From Synergistaceae bacterium (GTDB lineage Bacteria > Synergistota > Synergistia > Synergistales > Aminithiophilaceae): a DNA stretch of 64,000 bases. The stretch lies in the NCBI GenBank assembly GCA_016756725.1, contig JAESII010000004.1:785482-849481 (forward strand), read 5' to 3'. Shown piece by piece: positions 33,587 through 41,707 of the stretch; positions within the stretch are counted from its first letter, which is position 1, and the number at the start of each line of letters is the position of its first letter. The notes under the pieces are model-generated. The model was not told the origin of the DNA. It worked only from the letters and a program-made list of their open reading frames with translations, and made no database searches. The position numbers and the translations under genes were made by a program.

Positions 33587-35143
33587 ATGGTTCAGTCGCA
33601 GAGCAAGAGGCCGACGACAGGCCTGGCTGTCGTCACCTTTCTCGGCGTTTCAGCGATCATCGGCACCGGGCTGCTTCATTTCGGCCTCGACGCCCACGTC
33701 CCCATCGCCCTGGCGGCCATCTTCGCCGCCCTTGTCGGACGCTTCGTCCTCGGCGTCAGTTGGGGCGAGATGGAGGAGGCCGTCTTCAGCACCATCTCCT
33801 CATCCCTCGGCGCCCTTCTCATCCTCATCGCTATCGGCATGCTCGTCGGTTCCTGGGTCCACGCCGGCGTCGTTCCCGGCATGATCTATTACGGTTTCAA
33901 TCTCCTCTCGCCGGGCATTTTCCTCCTGGCCACTCTCCTTCTCTGCTCCATCGTCTCCACGGCCACCGGCTCCTCCTGGGGCGTCGGCGGCACCGTCGGC
34001 GTCGCTCTCATCGGCATCGCCATGGGCTTGGGCATCCCCGCCCCCCTCGCCGCAGGTGTCATCATCTCCGGCGCCTACTTCGGCGACAAGATGTCGCCCC
34101 TGTCGGATACGACCAACATGGCTCCCGCCGTGGCCGGTTCGAACCTCTTCGACCACATTCGGGCCATGTTCTGGACCACCTTCCCCACCTATGTCATCGT
34201 CATGATCATCACCATCGTCCTCGGCATGGGCTACTCGGGCAACAGCGCCTCCTTCGACGCCACCCGCATCGTGGCCATGCAGGCCATGATGGCCGCCGAG
34301 TTCAACATCTCCCTGGCCTGTTTCATACCGCCTTTCATCGTCCTCGTCCTCGCCGTCATGAAACTGCCCGCCCTGCCGAGCATGATGGCCGGCACCTTTG
34401 CCGCAACCCTCATGGACCTCGGCCGGGGCCACACCGTCCACGACGTCCTGACGGCCATCCATTACGGCTATTCGCCGACGGTGGCCGCCGAATTCGCCGA
34501 GGCCGGTGAAGGCGCCGCCGCCCTCCTCACCCAGCATGGACTCGCCATGGCACCTGCAATGGCCACCGAGGTGGGCGAGGTGCTCTCCAACCTCCTCAGC
34601 CGGGGCGGCATCGACAGCATGATGTGGTCGTTGTCGTTGATCATGATCGCCCTCGTCCTGGGCGGCATCATGGAGCGCTGCGGATACCTCGAGGCCATGT
34701 TGACGCCGCTCCTCGTGAAGGTTAGAAAGGTCGGGGGCCTCGTCTCTCTCGTCATGGCCACCGGTTTCATCAGTAACGTCTTTCTCGGAGACCAGTACCT
34801 GGCCATCGTCGTCCCCGGCCGGATGTTCAACTCCCCCGTGGCCCGCTCCGGCCTGTCGCCCCGGATGCTCTCCCGGGCTCTCGAGGACTGTGGCACCCTG
34901 ACGGCCGTCCTCGTCCCCTGGACGGGTTGCGGCGCCTTCCAGGCCGGCGCCCTCGGCGTGCCGACGCTGGAATACCTTCCCTACTGCTTCCTCAACATCC
35001 TCAACCCCATCGTCGCTGCCGTCATGACCTATCTCGGCATCGGCATCTACTGGGGCAAGAACGGCGAGGACAAGGTGGAGAAGCGGACCGACATCAGCTT
35101 CGACTTCCTCAAGGAAAGGAACGAAGCCGCTGCCGCTTCCTGA
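33587..35143 (+). CDS. NhaC-family transporter of the methyltransferase cluster
   Basis: A 518-residue membrane protein with about 12 membrane segments and the NhaC signature GDKMSPLSDTTNMA. It is clearly paralogous to the protein at 17.7 kb (shared TGSSWG/TGTSWG, GGIDSMMW/GGIQSMMW) but has an extra loop around residues 300-330. Its place inside the corrinoid cluster suggests that it imports the methylated substrate or exports product in exchange for Na+ or H+, rather than serving general ion homeostasis. Confidence 0.85.
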   Translation: MVQSQSKRPTTGLAVVTFLGVSAIIGTGLLHFGLDAHVPIALAAIFAALVGRFVLGVSWGEMEEAVFSTISSSLGALLILIAIGMLVGSWVHAGVVPGMIYYGFNLLSPGIFLLATLLLCSIVSTATGSSWGVGGTVGVALIGIAMGLGIPAPLAAGVIISGAYFGDKMSPLSDTTNMAPAVAGSNLFDHIRAMFWTTFPTYVIVMIITIVLGMGYSGNSASFDATRIVAMQAMMAAEFNISLACFIPPFIVLVLAVMKLPALPSMMAGTFAATLMDLGRGHTVHDVLTAIHYGYSPTVAAEFAEAGEGAAALLTQHGLAMAPAMATEVGEVLSNLLSRGGIDSMMWSLSLIMIALVLGGIMERCGYLEAMLTPLLVKVRKVGGLVSLVMATGFISNVFLGDQYLAIVVPGRMFNSPVARSGLSPRMLSRALEDCGTLTAVLVPWTGCGAFQAGALGVPTLEYLPYCFLNILNPIVAAVMTYLGIGIYWGKNGEDKVEKRTDISFDFLKERNEAAAAS

Positions 35144-35170
35144 TCGGATCCCGAACCGGGGGGGTATGAC

Positions 35171-36799
35171 ATGACAAAACAGGATCTTTTGCCCATCACC
35201 TTTCTGCCCTCCGGCACGACGGCCTGGGCTCACGAAGGGGAGACCCTCTTTGACGTCGCCGCAAGGGCGGGCGTTCCCATCGCCCGCCCCTGCGGCGGAG
35301 CCGGCGTCTGCGGCAAGTGTCGTGTCCGGGCCCATTCGGGACTGGCCGGCCCGACGGAGACGGAACGGCGCCTTCTTGACGAGGCGGCTCTGGCCGAGGG
35401 CGTCCGTCTCGCCTGCGCGGCCGTCGTGACCGGAGCTGCCGAAGTGACCGTCATCGACGGGGCGACGAAAAAATCGCCCATCCTCGCCGGCCTCGCCTCG
35501 GAAATCACCGATTGGGCTCCCGACGCGAGTGGCCACGGCATCGCCGTCGACATCGGCACGACCACCGTCGTCACCTACCTCCTCGACCTCGAAGCGGGAC
35601 GCGTCGTCGACGCTTTCTCCTTTTTGAACCCCCAGATTCCCTTCGGCGACGATGTCATCTCCCGCATCGCCTACAGCTCCACCGAGGGGGGCCTCAAGCG
35701 GCTCCAGGCCGTCCTCATCGACGGACTCAACGGCGCCTTCGCCGCCATGACGGCAAAAAACGGCCTCTCTCTTGAAGCCGTCACTCAGGTGACGATCGCC
35801 GCCAACACCGTCGTCCAGCATCTTTTCGCCGGCGTTTCGCCTCAGTCGATCGGAGTCAGCCCCTACGAGCCGGCCTACCGCTACCGGCCCCCTCTTGAGG
35901 CCGCTTCGCTGGGCCTGAAGATCGCTCCGGGCGGACAGGTCAAGCTTCTGCCCAACGTCGCCGGCTACGTGGGTTCCGACATCGTCGCCGGCGTGGCCGC
36001 CACGGCCATGGCCGACGAAAAGGCCCTGAGGCTTCTCATCGACATCGGCACCAATAACGAGATCGTCCTGGGCAACCGTGACGGCCTCTACTGCTGCGCC
36101 GCTGCTGCCGGCCCCGCCTTCGAGGGGGCCCGCGTCGGCCAGGGCATGAGGGCCGCCGACGGAGCCATCGAACGGGTTCTTCTCGTCGACGATCACCTCG
36201 TCGTCGAGACCATCGGCGACGAGCCCCCTCGGGGCATCTGCGGCTCCGGCCTCGTCGACGTCCTGGCCCTCCTGGTGCAGGAAGGCGTCATCGACCGCCG
36301 GGGCCGGATGGCCGATCCCGACCGGTGTGACCATCCGGCCTTCGCCGATCGTCTCGATAGGGATGGCCGCGGCATCGTCCGCCTCCTGCTGACGGACAGG
36401 GATCATCCCGTCTACTTCAGCCAGAAGGACGTCCGCGAACTTCAGCTCGCCCTCGGTGCCATTCGCGTCGGCGTCGAGGTCCTCCTCGAGCATTACGGGG
36501 CCACCGTCGACGCCGTGGATGAGATCTTCCTCGCCGGGGCCTTCGGCAACTACATCGACCACGAAAGCGCCGTCGCCGTGGGGCTCCTTCCTCCGGTCCG
36601 GCTCGAGCGCATCCGCAGCGTCCGCAACACGGCAGGCCTGGGGGCCGTCATGGCCCTTGCCTCGGCTTCCTTCTTCGAAAACACTCGGACCGTCGCCGAG
36701 AGGATGACCTACATCGAGCTCTCGTCGCTGTCCGATTTCCAGAAACGCTTTGTGGGCGCCATGTTTTTCGAGAAACCTGGGGGGCATAGAGATGGCTAA
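35171..36799 (+). CDS. Reductive activator of corrinoid proteins (RACo-like, [2Fe-2S] plus ASKHA ATPase domain)
   Basis: A 542-residue protein. An N-terminal plant-type [2Fe-2S] domain uses Cys41, Cys47, Cys50 and Cys82 (CGGAGVCGKC). A linker and the large C-terminal RACo/DUF4445 domain follow, with the actin-like nucleotide motifs AVDIGTTTVVTYLL, LIDIGTNNEIVLG and LAGAFGNYID. RACo proteins use ATP and an electron to return inactive Co(II) corrinoid to Co(I). It differs from methanogen RamA, which carries C-terminal [4Fe-4S] clusters. It starts 27 nt after the transporter and overlaps the next gene by 8 nt. Confidence 0.92.
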   Translation: MTKQDLLPITFLPSGTTAWAHEGETLFDVAARAGVPIARPCGGAGVCGKCRVRAHSGLAGPTETERRLLDEAALAEGVRLACAAVVTGAAEVTVIDGATKKSPILAGLASEITDWAPDASGHGIAVDIGTTTVVTYLLDLEAGRVVDAFSFLNPQIPFGDDVISRIAYSSTEGGLKRLQAVLIDGLNGAFAAMTAKNGLSLEAVTQVTIAANTVVQHLFAGVSPQSIGVSPYEPAYRYRPPLEAASLGLKIAPGGQVKLLPNVAGYVGSDIVAGVAATAMADEKALRLLIDIGTNNEIVLGNRDGLYCCAAAAGPAFEGARVGQGMRAADGAIERVLLVDDHLVVETIGDEPPRGICGSGLVDVLALLVQEGVIDRRGRMADPDRCDHPAFADRLDRDGRGIVRLLLTDRDHPVYFSQKDVRELQLALGAIRVGVEVLLEHYGATVDAVDEIFLAGAFGNYIDHESAVAVGLLPPVRLERIRSVRNTAGLGAVMALASASFFENTRTVAERMTYIELSSLSDFQKRFVGAMFFEKPGGHRDG

Positions 36800-37544
36800 A
36801 GCGATCACGATCCACTTTTCAGATCTCACCGGAGCCGAGCCGGGGCGGGTCGATCTCCATAAGGGGCCTGTCGTCTCCGTCGACCTGTCGCTTTTGGAGG
36901 ACCATTACCGTCAGATGGGGGAGCGTCATCTGGCCAACGCCAGGGAGTTCATGGACTACTGGCGCGACGAGGGAGAGAGCCTTTTCCTCAAGCCCCGGGC
37001 CCGGGTCGTCCTCGTCGACGGGGCCCACTGCCGGAAGGCCTTCGGTGAGACCTTTCATCTGGCCATCCAGGAAGGGCACCCCGTCGCCCTCGCCGTCTGG
37101 ACGCTCGGCGTCGATCTCGAGAAGGCCAGCTCGGCCATGACGGCCACCAACGGCGAGCGCATGAAGGGGCTCTTTCTCGACGTGGCCGGTTCGATGGCCC
37201 TCTTTGCCGTCCACGACGGCCTCCTCGGCTGGCTCCGCCAGGGCGAGGCCCGGCGGCGCCGCCTTTCCCTGGTCGACGAATTCTATCCCGGCTTCAACGG
37301 CGTCAACGCCACGCTCATGGAGCAGATCGAGGCCCTGGGCCGGACAAAGGAGACGATCGGCGTCGAGTCCCGGGGCGAGGCCATGCTCTATCCCCGCAAG
37401 TCCCAGTGCTCCTTCATCGCCTTCGGCAAGGGCCCTGACGGGACCCTCAAAAATCCCGAGCCCTGCGATCCCTGTCTGGGGCGGCGTTGCCTCTACTACC
37501 AGATCGGCGGCTGTCATCTGACGGCGAAGGGGCAGAATCCGTGA
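36792..37544 (+). CDS. Stand-alone MetH activation-domain-like protein with C-terminal Cys cluster
   Basis: A 250-residue protein resembling the AdoMet-binding reactivation domain of methionine synthase. Segments TLGVDLEKASSAM (about 104-116) and LFLDVAGSMALFAV (127-140) match that domain's middle. EFYPGFNGVNATLMEQIEALG and GEAMLYPRKSQCSFIAFG match its SPGYGDWPL and MMIPRKS parts. Residues 225-241 add four cysteines spaced C-x2-C-x4-C-x7-C, which could hold an iron-sulfur cluster. Its start overlaps the RACo gene. It may reactivate the cluster's corrinoid protein, the truncated MetH at 3.7 kb, or both. Confidence 0.7.
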   Translation: MAKAITIHFSDLTGAEPGRVDLHKGPVVSVDLSLLEDHYRQMGERHLANAREFMDYWRDEGESLFLKPRARVVLVDGAHCRKAFGETFHLAIQEGHPVALAVWTLGVDLEKASSAMTATNGERMKGLFLDVAGSMALFAVHDGLLGWLRQGEARRRRLSLVDEFYPGFNGVNATLMEQIEALGRTKETIGVESRGEAMLYPRKSQCSFIAFGKGPDGTLKNPEPCDPCLGRRCLYYQIGGCHLTAKGQNP

Positions 37545-38896
37545 GGGGCCTTGAGGCCTTTCCCCGAAGCCTGGCTCTCGTCGAACGGGACGGCAAGGTC
37601 CTCTCGGGCTGCGCCCGGTCGCCCTACTACCCCCTCGTGGTCCGGTCAGGCCGGGGCGCCGTCGTCATCGATGCCGACGGCAACGACTACATCGATTTCT
37701 CCGCCGGCGCCGCATCGCTCAACACGGGCGTCTGCCATCCCCGCGTCGTCGAGGCGATCACCGATCAGGCCCGGTCCCTCCTGTGCTACACTATCGGCTA
37801 CATGTATGAGGAGGCGTCTGTCGAGCTCGGCGAAAGGCTCTGTGCCGTCACGCCCGGAACTTTTCCCAAGAAGGTGGCCTACGGCCTTTCCGGGTCTGAC
37901 GCCGTCGATGGCGCTGTCAAGTTCGCCCGGGCCTTCACGGGGCGAAGCGAGATCATCGCCTTCCGGACGGCCTATCACGGCAGCAGCTACGGGGCCCTCT
38001 CGGCCTCGGCCATCAGCCTCAACATGCGTCGTCGCCTGGGCCCCATGGTCCCTGGCTTTCATCTTTTCCACTATCCGATCTGCGCCCGCTGTCCCTTCGG
38101 CCGGAGGGAGGACAACTGCGACCTTGAGTGCCTCAAGGACATCGAGGAGGCCTTCGGCCTCTATCTGCCTCCTGAGGAGGTGGCGGCTGTCCTCTTCGAA
38201 CCCATCGCCGGCGACGCCGGGCTCATGGTCCCTCCGGCCCGTTATGTCCGGGCCCTGGCCGACCTCTGCCGCCGCGAGGGAATTCTCTTCGTCTCCGACG
38301 AGGTTCAGCAGGGCTTCGGCCGTACGGGGCGGTGGTTCGCCATCGAGCACTTCGCCGTCGAACCGGACATCGTCGTCCTCGGCAAGGCCATCGCCTCCGG
38401 CATGCCCCTGAGCGCCCTCGTCATGCGGTCGGAGATCGCCGATGCCCTGCCCGATCCGGGTCACATCTTCACCCTCGCCGGGGGCGCCGTCAGCTGCCGG
38501 GCCGCCCTGGCCACGCTGGACGTCATTGACGAGGAGAACCTCGTCGAGACCAGTGAGCGCCTGGGAAAGGTCATTCAGGACCGGCTGAAGGCGATGAAAG
38601 AGGACCTGCCCCTCCTCGGCGACTGCCGGGGCCTGGGCCTCACCATCGGCCAGGAGATCGTCGACGGCGACGGCAAACCCGACCGCGACGCCTGCGCCAA
38701 GGTCTGCTTCCGCTGCTGGCAGGGGGGACTGATCCTCACCTTTCTCGGTGACAACGTGCTCCGCATTCAGCCTCCTCTGGTCATCACCGACGAGGAGGCC
38801 CTCAGGGGACTGGAGATCCTGCGCCTGGCCCTTGAGGACTACCGGGCCGGCTCCATCGGCGACGAAGCGCTCCGTTTCGCCCGGGGCTGGTCCTAG
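37541..38896 (+). CDS. Class III PLP aminotransferase
   Basis: A 451-residue aminotransferase of the GABA/ornithine/alanine-glyoxylate type II class. It shows GNDYIDFSAGAASLNTG, YGLSGSDAVDGAVKFAR, RTAYHGSSYG, SDEVQQGFGRTG and the PLP lysine in VVLGKAIASG. A Cys-rich insert CARCPFGRREDNC near residue 185 is seen in some members. It starts at GTG 37541, whose last bases overlap the preceding stop (GTGA). Its place in the corrinoid cluster suggests that it handles the amino acid left after demethylation or supplies the substrate. Confidence 0.88.
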   Translation: MRGLEAFPRSLALVERDGKVLSGCARSPYYPLVVRSGRGAVVIDADGNDYIDFSAGAASLNTGVCHPRVVEAITDQARSLLCYTIGYMYEEASVELGERLCAVTPGTFPKKVAYGLSGSDAVDGAVKFARAFTGRSEIIAFRTAYHGSSYGALSASAISLNMRRRLGPMVPGFHLFHYPICARCPFGRREDNCDLECLKDIEEAFGLYLPPEEVAAVLFEPIAGDAGLMVPPARYVRALADLCRREGILFVSDEVQQGFGRTGRWFAIEHFAVEPDIVVLGKAIASGMPLSALVMRSEIADALPDPGHIFTLAGGAVSCRAALATLDVIDEENLVETSERLGKVIQDRLKAMKEDLPLLGDCRGLGLTIGQEIVDGDGKPDRDACAKVCFRCWQGGLILTFLGDNVLRIQPPLVITDEEALRGLEILRLALEDYRAGSIGDEALRFARGWS

Positions 38897-38929
38897 CAGG
38901 GTTTTCGCCTTAAGGAGGTCGCTTCAGGA

Positions 38930-39931
38930 ATGGAAGACAGAAGAGGCTGCTCCGTCTATCTCCTTGCGGGATTTCTCGGCAGCGGCAAGACGACGCTGCT
39001 GACCCATCTGCTTGAGACCCGTCCCGAAGGGGAGACGGTGGTGGTCATGATGAACGAGTTCGGCCGCGTCGGCGTCGACGGCGAAATCATCCGCCGCGCC
39101 GGCCTGGAGATCGTCGAGATCAACAAAGGCTCCATCTTCTGCGCCTGCGCCAAGGGGGACTTCATGCGGGGTCTCCACACCATCGCCAGGGAATACAAGC
39201 CGACGATCCTCCTCATCGAGGCTAGCGGCGTCGCCGACACGCGGGACATGAAGCGCGACCTTTCCGTTGGCCCTCTGGGGCGCTTCTACGAGCTCAAGGG
39301 CAGCCTCTGCGTCATCGACGCCGACCGCTTCCGTGACTGGGCCGATCACTTCAACGCCGTCAACCGTCAGGTCGAGACGGCCACGGCCCTTATCGTCAAC
39401 AAGCGCGACCTCGTCGACGACGAGACGGCCGAACTCGTCAAGACCCAGCTTCGGGAGCTCAACGCCGAGGCCCCCCTCTACGAGACCTCCTTCGGCCGCA
39501 TCGACTGGTCCCTCCTGCGGCCCGAGGCGGCCCGCCCCGCCACGGCCGAAGTGGCAGATCTCCCCTCGGCCGAGGAGTGGGAGGCCTACATCGAAGCGGC
39601 TCTGAGCGATGGCGAGTCCCACCTGGTCCCGCCGGACGAACTTTTCTCCCAGAGCGTCACCTGGACGGGCGATCCCCGTTCCTTCCGCGACGTCCTCAAG
39701 GCCCTGCCCGGCGATGTCGTCCGTGCCAAGGGCTACTTCCGTGACGAAGAGGGCCGGTGGACCCTCTTCGATCTCGTCGAGGGCCGTCCCGTCACCTTCA
39801 GTTCCCTCAAGAGGGGAGATGACGTCTCCGACGAGAACCTGGCCGTCTTCATCCGCCGCCAGAAGGACACCCAGGCGATCCCCCGACTCCTTTTCAAGGC
39901 CGGCCTTCTCCTTCAGTCCATCAAGAACTGA
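38930..39931 (+). CDS. CobW/G3E-family GTPase
   Basis: A 333-residue P-loop GTPase: GFLGSGKTTLLTHLL (14-28), MNEFGRVGVD, IEASGVAD (switch II) and NKRDL (the guanine-specificity motif). G3E GTPases load metals or cofactors into enzymes (CobW for cobalt, HypB, UreG, and MeaB/ArgK relatives). The usual CxCC metal site is only partly kept: Cys71-Ala-Cys73-Ala74. Behind the corrinoid genes it may assist cobalamin loading or metal delivery to the methyltransferases. A good ribosome site (AAGGAGG) lies upstream. Confidence 0.87.
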   Translation: MEDRRGCSVYLLAGFLGSGKTTLLTHLLETRPEGETVVVMMNEFGRVGVDGEIIRRAGLEIVEINKGSIFCACAKGDFMRGLHTIAREYKPTILLIEASGVADTRDMKRDLSVGPLGRFYELKGSLCVIDADRFRDWADHFNAVNRQVETATALIVNKRDLVDDETAELVKTQLRELNAEAPLYETSFGRIDWSLLRPEAARPATAEVADLPSAEEWEAYIEAALSDGESHLVPPDELFSQSVTWTGDPRSFRDVLKALPGDVVRAKGYFRDEEGRWTLFDLVEGRPVTFSSLKRGDDVSDENLAVFIRRQKDTQAIPRLLFKAGLLLQSIKN

Positions 39932-39959
39932 ATTAACTTGAGAAAAAAGGGGTTTCTTC

Positions 39960-39988
39960 TTGCCCTCTGACTCAGGCCGCAGTAGAAT
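39960..39988 (+). promoter_or_regulatory. Sigma-70-type promoter for the small secreted protein
   Basis: TTGCCC (39960-39965) and TAGAAT (39983-39988) are spaced by 17 nt. The predicted start lies about 65 nt before the ATG. Confidence 0.5.
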
Positions 39989-40003
39989 TCATATTAACCT
40001 GCC

Positions 40004-40039
40004 GGGAAAGGGGTCTTGATCGCCTCTTTCCCCATTTTC
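40004..40039 (+). terminator. Hairpin in the leader of the small secreted gene
   Basis: A 10-bp stem with one mismatch (40004-40013 with 40023-40032) and a following CATTTTCC. It sits between the predicted promoter and start, so it may be an attenuator or the terminator of the cluster upstream. Confidence 0.4.
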
Positions 40040-40058
40040 CTTCTCTCAGGAGGAGTGA

Positions 40059-40436
40059 ATGATCGTGTCCTTTGCCAAACGTCTTCTCATTCTGTCCCTG
40101 CTCGCTTTCGCCGCCCTGTTCCTTGCTGCCCCTCTTTTTGCCGGTGCCCAGGATTTCGTCATCGTCAACCGCACCGGAGCGGACATCTACGGCCTCTACA
40201 TCTCTCCCTCGACCAGTGACTCCTGGGAGGAGAACATGATCGAAGGCTCGGTCCTTCCCGACGGCAACGAGCTGGAGATCAACTTCTCCGGTTACGACAG
40301 CAGCGAGGCCCATTGGGACATCATGGTCACCGACGAGAACGACGACAGCCTCACCTGGGAGGACATCAACCTCCTCAAGTACGGCCGGATCACCCTTCAC
40401 TTCGACGGTTCCAGGATCTGGGCCGATCTCGAATAG
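40059..40436 (+). CDS. Small secreted protein of unknown function
   Basis: A 125-residue protein with a clear Sec signal peptide (about residues 1-30, LAFAALFLAAPLFAGAQD). The mature part starts FVIVNRTGADIYGLYISPS and continues with DSWEENMIEGSVLPDG and HWDIMVTDEND. This looks like a compact beta-rich domain with an Asn-Arg-Thr-Gly opening that I have seen in many small exported proteins of unknown role. It has its own promoter and a terminator. Confidence 0.75.
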   Translation: MIVSFAKRLLILSLLAFAALFLAAPLFAGAQDFVIVNRTGADIYGLYISPSTSDSWEENMIEGSVLPDGNELEINFSGYDSSEAHWDIMVTDENDDSLTWEDINLLKYGRITLHFDGSRIWADLE

Positions 40437-40457
40437 GCCAGAGGCCGCAAAATAGAA

Positions 40458-40488
40458 CGAAGGGGGCTCCCAAGGGGGCCCCCCTTCG
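40458..40488. terminator. Terminator between convergent genes
   Basis: A 9-bp stem (40458-40466 with 40480-40488) between the secreted-protein gene and the minus-strand aminotransferase. A T-rich stretch (GCTTTTCTC) follows on the plus side. Confidence 0.6.
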
Positions 40489-40502
40489 TCTGTCAGCTTT
40501 TC

Positions 40503-41585
40503 TCAGCGGCCCAGAACCCGGGCCAGAACGTCGAGCCCCCCGTCGACGAGGTCCAACCTGGCCTGGCTGCCCATGTGGCCGACGCGGAAGACCTTGCCGG
40601 CCAGGCCGCCGAAGCTGCCGCCGAAGACGACGCCTTCGGCGCGGCACTCTCTATCCAGCTCTGTCCAGGTCCATCCGTCGGGCACCCTGACGGCCGTCAC
40701 CGTCGGCGAACAGTAGGCTTCCCGGCGGGGGTGGAGAAAGAGGCCCAGCTCCTGAAGGCGCCTGCGGCAGTGGGCGGCGACGAGACGGTGCCGCTCGAAG
40801 GCGGCCTCCTTCCCCTCCCTTTCGATGGCCTCCAGGGAGCGGCGGAGCGCCTCCAGGGCCTGCCAGTTGTGGGTGTAGGGGAGACTCCGGCAGCGGGGGA
40901 CCTCCTGCCAGGGAGCCAGGGCGTCGTAGCCGACATAGCCCGTCCTGGCGATGGCTTCCCAGGCCCGGCCGCTGACGGTCGTCACGGCCAGGTCCGGAGG
41001 CAGGCTCAGGACCTTCTGACTTCCCAGCAGGCCCAGGTCGATGGAGAGGGCGTCGACGGAAAGGGGTGCTCCTCCGGCGCTGGAGACGAAATCGACGCAG
41101 AAGAGGGCTCCCGCCTCCCTTGCGGCTTGGCCGATCCCGTCAAGAACGGCCAGGGTCCCGCTGGGCGTCTCGCAGTGGACGGCCGTCACGAGGTGAGGCC
41201 TGTAGGCCCTGATCCGCTCGATGACCTTCTCCGGCTCGGGGATCTCGTCGTCGCCGAAGGCGACGATCTCCGCGTCATGTCCCAGGGCGCGGGCCATATC
41301 GGCGAAGCCCTGGCCGAAGAGGCCGGCGGCGACGGCCAGCACCCGGCTTCGGGGGGCCAGGACGCTCTTGAGGGCTCCCCAGAGGGCTCCCATGGCCTCT
41401 CCGGACTGGATGACGACGGTCCCGTCCGTTTCCAGCAGATTCTGGAGCTTCTTCTGGACCTCGCCGTAGAGAAGGAAGAAGTCCTCCTCCAGGTCGGAGC
41501 TGCCGAAGTCGAGGGCATAGGCGGCCCGGATCTCCTCGGGGACGGTCACCGGTCCGGGAACGAGAGGGATGGGATAGTGCTTCAC
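40503..41585 (-). CDS. Class V aminotransferase (alanine-glyoxylate / serine-pyruvate type)
   Basis: A 360-residue PLP enzyme. It opens with the family's HYPIPLVPGPVTVPEEI, has VIQSGEAMGALWGAL, VHCETPSGTLAVLDGIG, CVDFVSSAGG, and the PLP lysine in LGSQKVLSLPPDLA. It ends with FRVGHMGSQ. Members use glyoxylate or pyruvate with serine or alanine, and PucG uses ureidoglycine. It stands alone behind a terminator on its upstream side. AAGGAGG precedes the ATG. Confidence 0.88.
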   Translation of the reverse strand: MKHYPIPLVPGPVTVPEEIRAAYALDFGSSDLEEDFFLLYGEVQKKLQNLLETDGTVVIQSGEAMGALWGALKSVLAPRSRVLAVAAGLFGQGFADMARALGHDAEIVAFGDDEIPEPEKVIERIRAYRPHLVTAVHCETPSGTLAVLDGIGQAAREAGALFCVDFVSSAGGAPLSVDALSIDLGLLGSQKVLSLPPDLAVTTVSGRAWEAIARTGYVGYDALAPWQEVPRCRSLPYTHNWQALEALRRSLEAIEREGKEAAFERHRLVAAHCRRRLQELGLFLHPRREAYCSPTVTAVRVPDGWTWTELDRECRAEGVVFGGSFGGLAGKVFRVGHMGSQARLDLVDGGLDVLARVLGR

Positions 41586-41600
41586 GGTTCGACCTCCTTG

Positions 41601-41632
41601 AAAAGCCCCGGCCTTGGTGCCGCCGGGGCCGT
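41601..41632 (-). terminator. Terminator of the larA operon
   Basis: On the minus strand an 8-bp stem GCCCCGGC/GCCGGGGC (41629-41622 with 41612-41605) is followed by TTTTC. It lies about 80 nt after the larA stop. Confidence 0.7.
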
Positions 41633-41707
41633 CTTGCCACTAGGGTAGCCTGAAAGCACCCGTCACCGTCAGGTCCTGTGGCGCCTTCATGGTGGCCCGA
41701 TCTGGCC

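Noticed and set aside
33800..36829. 1009-codon open frame opposite the NhaC-like and RACo genes
   Set aside because: It spans two well-supported genes antisense, has low-complexity composition and no recognisable domain.
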